DNA of 64,000 nucleotides from Sphingomonas soli NBRC 100801. Lineage in GTDB: Bacteria; Pseudomonadota; Alphaproteobacteria; Sphingomonadales; Sphingomonadaceae. The position numbers and the translations under genes were made by a program. This document shows, one piece after another, positions 9,001 to 17,131 of the stretch; position 1 is the stretch's first letter, and each line of letters begins with the position of its first letter. Where the stretch lies: contig NZ_BCTZ01000026.1 of NCBI RefSeq assembly GCF_001591025.1, positions 1 to 64,000 of the forward strand, written 5' to 3'. The notes under the pieces are model-generated. The model ran no database searches. It was given only the letters and a program-made list of their open reading frames with translations, and was not told where the DNA came from.

Positions 9001-9681
9001 ATGAACGATCCGACCACCATCCGCCGGCTTTATGGCCGCAGCACGGGACGCAAGCTCCGCATCGGCCAGGCTGCGCTGGTCGAGGAATTGTTGCCCGAAG
9101 TCAGCGTGCCCGATGACGGACCGATCGACGCGCAGAGCCTGTTCGGCGACGATCGCCCGCTCGAATTCGAGATCGGCTTTGGCGCCGGCGAGCACCTAGC
9201 CGGCCAGGCGGCGGCGCGGCCGGACCATGGCTTTATCGGCTGCGAGCCGTTCCTCAATGGCGTGGTAGGCGCGCTGATGCATATTCGCGACGAGGAACTG
9301 GACAATGTTCGCCTGCATATGGGCGACGCGCTGACCGTGCTCGAGCGACTGCCCGACCAGAGCCTCGACCGGCTCTATTTGCTCCACCCGGACCCATGGC
9401 GAAAGGCGCGGCACGCCAAGCGGCGCATGGTCAATCACGGCCCGCTCGACATGATCCACGCCAAATTGAAGCCCGGCGCGGAGTTCCGGCTCGGCACCGA
9501 CGATCCGACCTATTGCCACTGGTCGATGATGGTGATGAGCCAGCGCCGCGACTTTGAATGGCAGGCCCGGACCGCCAATGACTTCCTGACCCGCCCCATC
9601 GACTGGCCCGAAACGCGCTATGAGCGCAAGGCGCGCAAGGCGGGCCGCGAAGTCTGGTATTTCAGGTACACCCGGATCTGA
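9001..9681 (+). CDS. trmB: tRNA (guanine-46-N7)-methyltransferase
   Basis: Uses SAM to methylate G46 in the variable loop of tRNAs. 226 residues from the ATG at 9001 (MNDPTTIRRLYGRSTGRKL); the frame is open further upstream but without conserved sequence. SAM-binding start: LEFEIGFGAGEHLAGQA, with CEPFLNG in place of the usual IEP/GCE motif. Substrate motif: LYLLHPDPWRKARHAKRRMV. C-terminal motif: ETRYERKARKAGREVWYFRY. It is convergent with the halogenase gene. Confidence 0.95.
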   Translation: MNDPTTIRRLYGRSTGRKLRIGQAALVEELLPEVSVPDDGPIDAQSLFGDDRPLEFEIGFGAGEHLAGQAAARPDHGFIGCEPFLNGVVGALMHIRDEELDNVRLHMGDALTVLERLPDQSLDRLYLLHPDPWRKARHAKRRMVNHGPLDMIHAKLKPGAEFRLGTDDPTYCHWSMMVMSQRRDFEWQARTANDFLTRPIDWPETRYERKARKAGREVWYFRYTRI

Positions 9682-9695
9682 CGCCCCCCGGGGAC

Positions 9696-11174
9696 TCAGG
9701 CCATATAGCGATCGAGGAAATCCTGGTGGGCGGGCATTCCGTCCACTGCGCGGCGGATATTGCCCTTGAGATCGGCCAGCGCCCCACGAAGCTGGGCATC
9801 GCCGAGCAATTGACCCATCTGGTGCCACGCCTTGGGCTCGAGCCGCTGGCCAAGCATTACCTGCACCCAGCTGTCGATCCGGAACAGATCGTCGGGGGTC
9901 TGCCAGGCATGGGCATTCTCGCGGAACATCTCGATCCGCTCGGCCAGCGAGTCGGGGATCGGCATGTCGCGGCAATGGCGCCAGAAGCTGCTGTCGTCGC
10001 GCTCGGTGAGCTTGTAGTGGAGCACGATGAAATCGCGGATGCGCTCCAGCTCGCCGCGCGCCAGTTCGTTGTAGCGGTCGATCAGCGGCTGGTTTAGCCC
10101 CGCGAACGGGAAGAGCTGGATCAGCCGCGTCACGCCGATCATGAACAGATGGATGCTTGTCGATTCGAGCGGCTCGACGAAACCACTCGACAGGCCGAAC
10201 GCGACGCAATTCTTGTCCCAGACCTTGCGGCGCATCCCGGCCTTGAAGCGGATCGGGCGGGGCTGAACGAGGATTTCGCCCTCGATGCTCGCGTGGAGCG
10301 TCTGCTGCGCCTCGTCGTCCGACATGAACGCGCTGCACCAGACCAGCCCGTTGCCGACGCGGTGCTGGAGCGGGATGCGCCATTGCCAGCCGGCGGTGTG
10401 CGCCATCGCCCGCGTATAGGGTAGCGCGGGGCCGACCGCTGCGGTCTGGATCGGCAATGCGCTGTCCGTGGGAAGCCAGTTGCTCCAATCCTCATGCCCG
10501 GCCTTTAACGTCTGCTCGATCAGCAGGCCGCGAAAGCCGGTACAGTCGATGAACAGATCGCCCTCGACGCGCGCGCCGCTCTCCAGCACGATCGCATCGA
10601 TATGGCCGCTCTCGGCATGTTGCTCGGCCGTGGTGATCTTGCCCTCGATCCGCCGCACGCCGAGCTTCTCGGAAAAACCGCGCAGGAAGCGGGCGTAGCG
10701 GCCGGCGTCCAGGTGATAGGCATAGTTGATCTGGGCGTTCTCGCCGGTCGCGAACTTCTCGCCGAGCGCGGCCTGTAGCTCGAAGCAATAATCGCCGAGA
10801 TCGCCGGCATAGCCCTGTTCGCGGGCGTGGAGCCAAAAATGCTGGAAGTCGCCCATCCAGGTGCCCTTCCCCACCTGGCCGAAGCTGTGGATGTAGCGAT
10901 CGCCGATCCGCGCCCAGCCCTCGAACGAGATGCCCAGCTTGAAGCTGGAACCCGTCTCGCGCACGAACTCGCGCTCATCGATACCAAGAAACGCGTGGAA
11001 GGTCCGTGCGGTGGGGATGGTCGACTCCCCCACCCCGACTGTGCCGATCTCCTCGGATTCGACCAGCACCACATCGAGCAGCGGCCCCAGATGGCGGACG
11101 AGCGCGGCGGCGACGACCCAGCCTGCCGTGCCGCCCCCGGCGATCACGACGCGCTTGACGAGTTGTTCGGGCAC
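9696..11174 (-). CDS. Flavin-dependent tryptophan-halogenase-family protein
   Basis: 492 residues, GTG start at 11174 with a gaggag ribosome site. The FAD-binding motif GGGTAGW is at residues 13-19, the lysine equivalent to the catalytic Lys79 of PrnA is at residue 79 (SSFKLGI), and the halogenase signature WQWRIP is at 263-268. PLEST at 335-339 matches the region of the second catalytic residue. The halogenase chemistry therefore looks intact. The true substrate is unknown: homologues next to TonB receptors in Caulobacter, Xanthomonas and sphingomonads are not shown to act on free tryptophan. It is last in a four-gene operon with the receptor, SapC and cupin genes; no flavin reductase gene is nearby. 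Confidence 0.88.
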   Translation of the reverse strand: MPEQLVKRVVIAGGGTAGWVVAAALVRHLGPLLDVVLVESEEIGTVGVGESTIPTARTFHAFLGIDEREFVRETGSSFKLGISFEGWARIGDRYIHSFGQVGKGTWMGDFQHFWLHAREQGYAGDLGDYCFELQAALGEKFATGENAQINYAYHLDAGRYARFLRGFSEKLGVRRIEGKITTAEQHAESGHIDAIVLESGARVEGDLFIDCTGFRGLLIEQTLKAGHEDWSNWLPTDSALPIQTAAVGPALPYTRAMAHTAGWQWRIPLQHRVGNGLVWCSAFMSDDEAQQTLHASIEGEILVQPRPIRFKAGMRRKVWDKNCVAFGLSSGFVEPLESTSIHLFMIGVTRLIQLFPFAGLNQPLIDRYNELARGELERIRDFIVLHYKLTERDDSSFWRHCRDMPIPDSLAERIEMFRENAHAWQTPDDLFRIDSWVQVMLGQRLEPKAWHQMGQLLGDAQLRGALADLKGNIRRAVDGMPAHQDFLDRYMA

Positions 11175-11185
11175 CGCGCTTCTCC

Positions 11186-12205
11186 TCAGCGATTCAGTCG
11201 GTTGAGCAGGTTGGCGCGCAGCCGTCGCGCCCTGGTTTCGTCGAGCGGCGCCAGATTGCCCTGCGCCGCCTCAGGCAGATGCGCGGCCGGGCGATCTGCG
11301 GGGCCGAAGACATAATAGTCGAACAGCGCGCGCCACGCGGCCTTTTCGGGGTCGGGCCGGTCGCGCAGGCTCAGCATCGCGTGGAGCACGGTGTTCTGCG
11401 GATTGTCCATGAAGGCGGGACTTGTGTTCCACCAGTAATTGACAAGCACGTTGAACGGCGCAAGCGCCTCGACATGGTGCCACCAGAGCGCGGGATAGAA
11501 GAGCAGATCGCCGGGCTCCAGCTCGGCTACCTGCGCCGTCTCCAGCGCGTCGCGAAAGCGCGGATAGCGAGCGAAATCGGGGTCGCGGAAATCTACCATG
11601 CTGACCACCTGCCCGCCGGGCGTCGGTTCCAGCGGCCCGGGATAGAGGTTCGCGACCTGATCGGGCGGGAACAGTGTGAAGCGCCGCCGGCCCGCCACGC
11701 AGCAAGCCATGTTGTGCGACATGTCGTAATGCGCGCTGGCGATGGTGCGGTTGCCGATCCAGATGCTCACGATCGGCGGGTTGGCGGCGAACATCGGGTC
11801 ATTCAGCGCGAGATCGTTCTCCCCGCGCAGGCCGGGGAGGAAGAGATTGAGGTCGGTCGATCCCATGTAGAAGCTGGGTCCGGCTTCATCGGCGGCCGCC
11901 AGACGATCAAGGAACGCGCCCAGCGGCTCGCGGCTGGCGGCATAGTTCATGCCGGTCACGTCATCATTGTAGAAGAAGCGCCCGCCAATCTCCGGCGCGC
12001 CGGCATAGACAGTAACCGGGCGTTCGCCCTCGAAGCGCTTGAGATAGGATATCGCCGCGTCTGGGGATTCCAGGCCTGCCCTTACAAGCGGCCAATCGCG
12101 GGCAATGCCGCGCAGGATCACCGGCTGCTGCCGTTCCAGCATTCCGGCATAGGGGATCGCATCCGCCGCGATCCCCTCGATCACCGCGACAGGCGCGAGG
12201 CTCAT
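11186..12205 (-). CDS. Cupin-like / JmjC-type 2-oxoglutarate oxygenase family protein
   Basis: 339 residues from the ATG at 12205, which overlaps the SapC stop by four bases; the longer open frame upstream is antisense-like arginine-rich sequence. The cupin_8 fold features are PVILRGIARDWP near the N-terminus, the iron-binding HxD-type motif AHYDMSHNM and the distal histidine in LFYPALWWHHVEAL. Related enzymes (FIH, TYW5, JmjC hydroxylases) use Fe(II) and 2-oxoglutarate. The substrate is unknown; linkage to a halogenase and SapC suggests they modify the same molecule or a shared partner. Confidence 0.85.
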   Translation of the reverse strand: MSLAPVAVIEGIAADAIPYAGMLERQQPVILRGIARDWPLVRAGLESPDAAISYLKRFEGERPVTVYAGAPEIGGRFFYNDDVTGMNYAASREPLGAFLDRLAAADEAGPSFYMGSTDLNLFLPGLRGENDLALNDPMFAANPPIVSIWIGNRTIASAHYDMSHNMACCVAGRRRFTLFPPDQVANLYPGPLEPTPGGQVVSMVDFRDPDFARYPRFRDALETAQVAELEPGDLLFYPALWWHHVEALAPFNVLVNYWWNTSPAFMDNPQNTVLHAMLSLRDRPDPEKAAWRALFDYYVFGPADRPAAHLPEAAQGNLAPLDETRARRLRANLLNRLNR

Positions 12206-12909
12206 ACCCGCCGCCGCTTGCGATCGACGAGCCGGGCTACGTTGCCCAGCGACGCGGCGGCAAACATGGCAAGCCGCAGATAGCCGGCGCGATTGAGCTG
12301 TTCGAGCGTTGCGCCATCGAGCGCCGCAAGCCGCCCGGCATCGATCATCCAATAATCGGCGAAGCGATATTTGCGCTCGTCGCTGATTCCGATTTCCAGG
12401 TCGATCGGCCGGAGCAGCTTCGCCGTTTCAAACGCCGCGAACATCGGCCCCGCAGCCTCATGCCCTTCATAGAGCGTCCGCAGCGTCTGGGTGACATGCG
12501 TCAGATAGGGGGTGTTCCCCCCATGCGGCAGGAACAAGGGCTCCCCCGTCGCTCCTACGCGCGGATCATCGAGATCGATGTGGACCTTCACCTCGGGCTC
12601 TTCGCCCTCGCGACGTTGCAACCCGATGGAGAAGGGGCCGCGCCGCTGGATCGCGGGGACGTAGAACGCATCCCACCCCTCTCCATCGAGGAACAGATTT
12701 TCGTCTCGCTCAAACCCCAGCAGCACGACCGCCTGGAAAGCGCCGGCGTCGTCGCGATTGAACAGGATCGGATATTCGCGCTGCGCTTCCTCGAACTCGG
12801 TGGGGAAGATCAGCATCTGATTGACGCTGTCGCCATGCTCGGCGGCATGGCGCACCGCCACGCGCAAGTGCTGATGGTCCACATTATCGAGCAATACGCG
12901 ATTGGTCAT
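12202..12909 (-). CDS. SapC family protein
   Basis: 235 residues from the ATG at 12909 (MTNRVLLDNVDHQHLRV). Blocks typical of the family are VNQMLIFPTEFEEAQREYPILF, the GLQRREGEEPEVKVHIDLDDPRV region and the LIEQ-like C-terminal half. Originally named after an S-layer-associated Campylobacter protein, the family's function is unknown. In alphaproteobacteria it is usually found in TonB-receptor carbohydrate loci with a tryptophan-halogenase homologue, exactly as here. A terminator-like hairpin lies between it and the receptor gene, so it may be expressed by read-through. Confidence 0.85.
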   Translation of the reverse strand: MTNRVLLDNVDHQHLRVAVRHAAEHGDSVNQMLIFPTEFEEAQREYPILFNRDDAGAFQAVVLLGFERDENLFLDGEGWDAFYVPAIQRRGPFSIGLQRREGEEPEVKVHIDLDDPRVGATGEPLFLPHGGNTPYLTHVTQTLRTLYEGHEAAGPMFAAFETAKLLRPIDLEIGISDERKYRFADYWMIDAGRLAALDGATLEQLNRAGYLRLAMFAAASLGNVARLVDRKRRRV

Positions 12910-12977
12910 GCAATTCGGCCCGTCAGCGATGGCGGCATCTTGGGACAAGCTGCGCACCGGCTCAACCTGTTCTAAGG

Positions 12978-13004
12978 AAAAAGGCCGCTGCGAACAGCGG
13001 CCTT
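12978..13004 (-). terminator. Intrinsic terminator / attenuator after the TonB receptor
   Basis: On the minus strand, the stem aaggccgctg / cagcggcctt with tetraloop ttcg is followed directly by a five-T run (A at 12978-12982 on the plus strand). It lies between the receptor stop (13032) and the sapC start (12909). It would reduce transcription of the SapC, cupin and halogenase genes relative to the receptor. Confidence 0.85.
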
Positions 13005-13031
13005 CCTCCCCTTTTCCTTTCAGCCTGCGGC

Positions 13032-16000
13032 TCAGAACTTGAACCGTGCCCCCAGCAGGAACCGGCGATCCAGCTCCTGCGCGTACCACAATTGGGATTC
13101 GCTGCGAGCATAGGTGCGCACATTTTCCTTGGTGAGGTTGATGCCTTCCAGCGTCACCGTGATGTTCGGCGTGATGTCATAACCGATGGAAGCATCGACC
13201 TGGCCGAACGCCGCAGTGAATTCCGGATTGCGCGAGCCCTGGCGGTTGATGCCCGAAAGGAACTTGTCCCGCCAGTTATACGCCACACGCGCCGACAATC
13301 CGTTCTTTTCATAGATTGCCGTCACGCTGAACGTATCGCTGAGGCCCAGCAAGGCGAACTGATCCTGTGCCGGGTTGGAGCCGATATTGAACCCGACATC
13401 GCCGCGCACCAGCGTATAGGCCGCCGCGACGCCGAAGCCGGTGTTGCCGAGGAAGTACTGCCCGGCCAGCTCGACGCCGTAAATCTCAGCATCCTTGTTG
13501 TTGATCGGCTGCGCCACCAGGAACTGGTAAAGCGGATCCTGCGCATTTGCAGTGACGTCGCGCGTGTTGTTGATCGTCTGGATATAGGCGGGATCCAGAC
13601 GGCGGTTCACCGGATCATAATTCGCGTTGAACTGCGCAACTGCTGCGGCAACCGAACCGGTTGCATCGATCAGCGCCGTCATCACGAACAGATTCTCGTC
13701 GCTGGTATCCACGCCTAGACCGGTAAGCGCAGTCCGCGCCGATCCCGAACGCGAGCCAGCCTGTCCCGAGCTCGGATCACGCAGGCCGAACAGGCTCTGC
13801 GTGGTCTGCCCGCGACCGATGAAGTTCTTCACGCGCTTGTCGAAGAACGCGATCGAGAGATAGCTGTCCGGCTTGAAATACCATTCCAGCGACACATCGA
13901 AATTGTCCGAAATCAGCGGCTTGAGGCGGGCGTTACCCGAATTTCCGCTGGGCACGCCGCCATTATAGGTCGGCCGCGGCGGACCGCCCACCGTGGTTGC
14001 GGTAAACAGATCGCCATAGTTCGGCCGGGCGATCGTCTTGCTGTACGAGACGCGCGCGACAAGGTTCTTGGCCGGCTCGAAACGGAAATCGAACGACGGC
14101 AGGATATTGTCGTACCGGCCGACATCGTCGAGCGTCACCAGATTGGTGCCGTTCACACCATAGACGGTGAAGTCATTGTCCGAAACCCAGCGGATGCCAG
14201 CTGGCGTATCGTTGACCGAAGTCGAGCGCGACTTGGTCTTCTCGTAGCGTACACCCGCGACCACCTGGGCAGGGATGCTGCCGATATCGCCGTTCCACGT
14301 CACCTGGCCATAGACCGACCAGATATCCTCGCGGACCCGGTTGTTCTGGTTGTTGGTGTTGCCAACGGCATTGCCGAGCCCGGCATAATAAGGCGACAGC
14401 ACCGAATAGATCTTGCTGGCGTTGCCCCGGAAGGCGGTTTTCGAATCCGGATCATTGCCCGGATTGAAATCCTGGAACTTGCACTCGAGACAGAAGGTGG
14501 TGAGCGCACCGGGCACGCGCTGATTCACGTCACCCGGAGCAGCGATGCCCCAGTCGCCCAGCGTCTGCTGGGTGGCCGTGAAGGTCTGGCGCATATCGGT
14601 CTTGCGATAGTTGGTGCCGAAATCGAACCGGCTGCCGCCCCCGACGTCCCAACCGAAATCGGCCCGCAATTCCTTCACCGTCTGGTCCTGCCGGGAGGTG
14701 TAGGTGCGACCCACCTGCGAGCCGACGTCGTTGACCGTCAGCGTGCGGCCCGCCGGCAGGGTGATGTCCTGCTGCGGAATGAGGCCGCTATAATCGACCG
14801 AGTGCGAAGCCACGACATTGGCACCCATGCCGACCAGCGTCGAGCTGGCGCCATTGGGGTTGTCCGGACGGCTCGATGCCTTGCTGTAATGGCCGTCGAT
14901 CTTCGCGGTGAAGGAATCGGTGACTTCCCACTCCATGTTCAGGCCATAGTCCTGAAGCCGGCCGCGCTGCGCGCGCGACTGGGCTTCGAAACCTTCGTCC
15001 TTGGTGCCGCCCAACGTCTCATGGAGATAGGTCGCGGTAGCGACCGTCGGGTTCTTGTCGAACCGGACTTCATCGAACGGACGGCTGAACCAGTTGGAAA
15101 GATCCGAACGCTCTTCGCTCTGCGAGTTCTGTGCGAACAGCGCATCGGCGGTGAACGTAAGCCCATCCATCGGCCTGAACTGCACCACCGCCTGGCCGTT
15201 GATGCGCTCACGCGTACCTTCGGCATAATGGTAGCGGCTGTCGTTCGGGATCGCGACCAGCGTGTTGGGGCTGCTCGGCGCGTTGACGACGACCGTGCAA
15301 GTGGGAAGCGCCGCGCCCGCGCAGGCACCGCCCGAACGCGCGAAGCCGCCGGTCAGGAAGGTGCTGTACGGGATGATGTTCCAATCGTTCGACGTTGCCG
15401 CGATCGACGTGAAATTGCGCTTCTGATAGCTGCCGAACAGCGAGACGCCGAAGGTTTCCGAAGGATCGGACCAACTGACCACGCCGGAGAATTCGGGCGT
15501 GACCTTCGAGCCGCAATCAAGGCACCCTTTGACGCTGGTGTCATAGACCGCCTTGGCGCCGACGCTGCCGGTGAAGCCGGCCTGCCCATCGAGCGGACGC
15601 CTCGTGACGACGTTGATCGTGGCGCCGATACCACCCGAGGGGATCGCCGCACGACCGGTCTTATAGACTTCAAGCGTGCGCACACCTTCCGAAGCGAGGT
15701 TGGAGAAGTCGAACGAACGGCTGGTTCCCTGCGCCCCGTCCGAATTCTGGTCGCCGCCGACGACGGCGACGTTCGAAGTGGCAAGCTGACGACCGTTCAG
15801 CGTGACGAGGTTATAGGTCGGCCCGAAGCCGCGAACCGTGACCAGCGAACCTTCGCCATTGGTGCGGTTGATCGACACACCCGGGATGCGCTGGAGCGAC
15901 TCGGCCAGATTGGTATCGGGAAACTTGCCGATATCCTCTGCAGAGATCGCATCGACCACGCCGTTCGAACTGCGCTTGATATCGATCTGGCGGCCAAGGC

Positions 16001-16154
16001 TGGCGCGGAGACCGGTGACGACGATTTCCTGCCCGTCATCGGGCGGCGGCGTCTGATCCTGGGCATAAGCGGCGGCCGGCGCGAGGAAACATGCAGCGAG
16101 CGCGATTCCGGATGCCGAACGAACGAGCGATGGCACAACCCGATTGCTTTTCAT
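13032..16154 (-). CDS. TonB-dependent outer-membrane receptor, carbohydrate-locus type
   Basis: 1040 residues from the ATG at 16154, preceded by a ggagaggg ribosome site. The signal peptide ends near AYAQ (about residue 32). A TonB-box-like EIVVTG is followed by the plug domain (about 50-190, VDAISAEDIGKFPDTNLAESLQR and PSGGIGATINVVTRRP). A long beta-barrel ends in the aromatic FLLGARFKF. The plug sequence is that of large receptors used for oligosaccharide uptake in sphingomonads and Caulobacter. Two LacI-type operators upstream support sugar control, and the ligand is unknown. It is the first gene of the SapC/cupin/halogenase operon. Confidence 0.94.
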   Translation of the reverse strand: MKSNRVVPSLVRSASGIALAACFLAPAAAYAQDQTPPPDDGQEIVVTGLRASLGRQIDIKRSSNGVVDAISAEDIGKFPDTNLAESLQRIPGVSINRTNGEGSLVTVRGFGPTYNLVTLNGRQLATSNVAVVGGDQNSDGAQGTSRSFDFSNLASEGVRTLEVYKTGRAAIPSGGIGATINVVTRRPLDGQAGFTGSVGAKAVYDTSVKGCLDCGSKVTPEFSGVVSWSDPSETFGVSLFGSYQKRNFTSIAATSNDWNIIPYSTFLTGGFARSGGACAGAALPTCTVVVNAPSSPNTLVAIPNDSRYHYAEGTRERINGQAVVQFRPMDGLTFTADALFAQNSQSEERSDLSNWFSRPFDEVRFDKNPTVATATYLHETLGGTKDEGFEAQSRAQRGRLQDYGLNMEWEVTDSFTAKIDGHYSKASSRPDNPNGASSTLVGMGANVVASHSVDYSGLIPQQDITLPAGRTLTVNDVGSQVGRTYTSRQDQTVKELRADFGWDVGGGSRFDFGTNYRKTDMRQTFTATQQTLGDWGIAAPGDVNQRVPGALTTFCLECKFQDFNPGNDPDSKTAFRGNASKIYSVLSPYYAGLGNAVGNTNNQNNRVREDIWSVYGQVTWNGDIGSIPAQVVAGVRYEKTKSRSTSVNDTPAGIRWVSDNDFTVYGVNGTNLVTLDDVGRYDNILPSFDFRFEPAKNLVARVSYSKTIARPNYGDLFTATTVGGPPRPTYNGGVPSGNSGNARLKPLISDNFDVSLEWYFKPDSYLSIAFFDKRVKNFIGRGQTTQSLFGLRDPSSGQAGSRSGSARTALTGLGVDTSDENLFVMTALIDATGSVAAAVAQFNANYDPVNRRLDPAYIQTINNTRDVTANAQDPLYQFLVAQPINNKDAEIYGVELAGQYFLGNTGFGVAAAYTLVRGDVGFNIGSNPAQDQFALLGLSDTFSVTAIYEKNGLSARVAYNWRDKFLSGINRQGSRNPEFTAAFGQVDASIGYDITPNITVTLEGINLTKENVRTYARSESQLWYAQELDRRFLLGARFKF

Positions 16155-16223
16155 TACCCTCTCCTCCCGGCGAAAAGACACCGCCAGATCTGCTTATCAG
16201 AGCCGCATTCTGTGGCGGCTCGG

Positions 16224-16256
16224 TGACAACGCTATCATTGCCTGACAACGTTATCA
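16224..16256. promoter_or_regulatory. Two tandem LacI-family-type operators upstream of the TonB receptor
   Basis: tgacaacgctatca (16224-16237) and tgacaacgttatca (16243-16256) are near-identical 14-base palindromes centred on CG, 19 bases apart centre to centre. The form is that of LacI/GalR-family operators (tga.a.cg.t.tca). They lie 70-100 bases upstream of the receptor start, in the receptor promoter region. No LacI-family gene is in the window, so the regulator must be encoded elsewhere. Confidence 0.75.
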
Positions 16257-16327
16257 ATTATAAATCTTCACGTACTTGCACCAATGCGGTCGTAATATTG
16301 TTGCGCGTGTGGCGGCGCGGAACGCCG

Positions 16328-17098
16328 CTATTTAATCTGGACCCAAACCGGCGCGTGGTCGCTGGCCTTCTCCCAGCCACGCACGAAGCGGTCGACCTCT
16401 GCTGCTTTCAGTCGTTTTGCGGCGGCCGGGTTGAGAAGCAAATGGTCAATACGCAGCCCGGCATCGCGGGCGAAGGCGTTCCGGAAATAATCCCAGAAGG
16501 TGTAGATCGTCTCGCCGGGGTGCAGGTGGCGGAGCGCGTCGGTCCAGCCCTGATCCACCAGGCGGAAATAGGCTGCCCGTACCTCGGGCGCGAACAGGGC
16601 GTCGTCTAGCCAGCGCTCCGGCTTGTACACGTCCAGATCGGTGGGCATCACGTTATAGTCGCCCGCCAGCACCACCGGCGCATCCATCGTCGCCAGCCCG
16701 GCGGCATGATCGATCAGCCGCTCCATCCAGCGCAGCTTGTAGTCGAATTTGGGTCCGGGCCTGGGATTGCCATTGGGGAGGTACAGCCCGGCGACGAGCA
16801 CACCGCCTATCGCTGCCTCGATATAGCGGCTCTGCACATCCTCGGGGTCTCCCGGCAGCCCGCGCCGCGTTTCCACGGGATTGCAACCCCGCGCGAGGAT
16901 CGCGACGCCGTTCCAGCTCTTCTGCCCCTGCCATATGGCACCATAGCCGGAGTCGCGTATGGCAGCCTCGGGAAACTTTTCGTCCGGGGCCTTGAGTTCC
17001 TGCAGGCACACCACATCCGGCTGCGTCTGGGCGAGCCAGCGCAGCAGGACGGGCAGCCTTCCGTTGATTCCATTCACATTATAGGTCACTATGCGCAT
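16328..17098 (-). CDS. xth: Exodeoxyribonuclease III (AP endonuclease family)
   Basis: 256 residues of the endonuclease/exonuclease/phosphatase fold, acting in base-excision repair. Visible motifs are the N-terminal MRIVTYNVNGI with the metal-site Asn, CLQELKAPDEKFP with the catalytic Glu, the central AGDYNVMPTDLDVY and the C-terminal RIDHLLLNPAAA plus SDHAPVWVQ with the catalytic Asp-His pair. Length is normal. It is a single gene, convergent with nothing and followed by the S41-like gene in the same direction upstream. Confidence 0.95.
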   Translation of the reverse strand: MRIVTYNVNGINGRLPVLLRWLAQTQPDVVCLQELKAPDEKFPEAAIRDSGYGAIWQGQKSWNGVAILARGCNPVETRRGLPGDPEDVQSRYIEAAIGGVLVAGLYLPNGNPRPGPKFDYKLRWMERLIDHAAGLATMDAPVVLAGDYNVMPTDLDVYKPERWLDDALFAPEVRAAYFRLVDQGWTDALRHLHPGETIYTFWDYFRNAFARDAGLRIDHLLLNPAAAKRLKAAEVDRFVRGWEKASDHAPVWVQIK

Positions 17099-17131
17099 CT
17101 TGCTTGATGCGCATAGCTTGCGATCGGTTCC

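Noticed and set aside
14802..16226. 474-residue plus-strand frame over the TonB receptor
   Set aside because: Antisense frame; no start signal, no conserved domain, and the receptor on the other strand is unmistakable.
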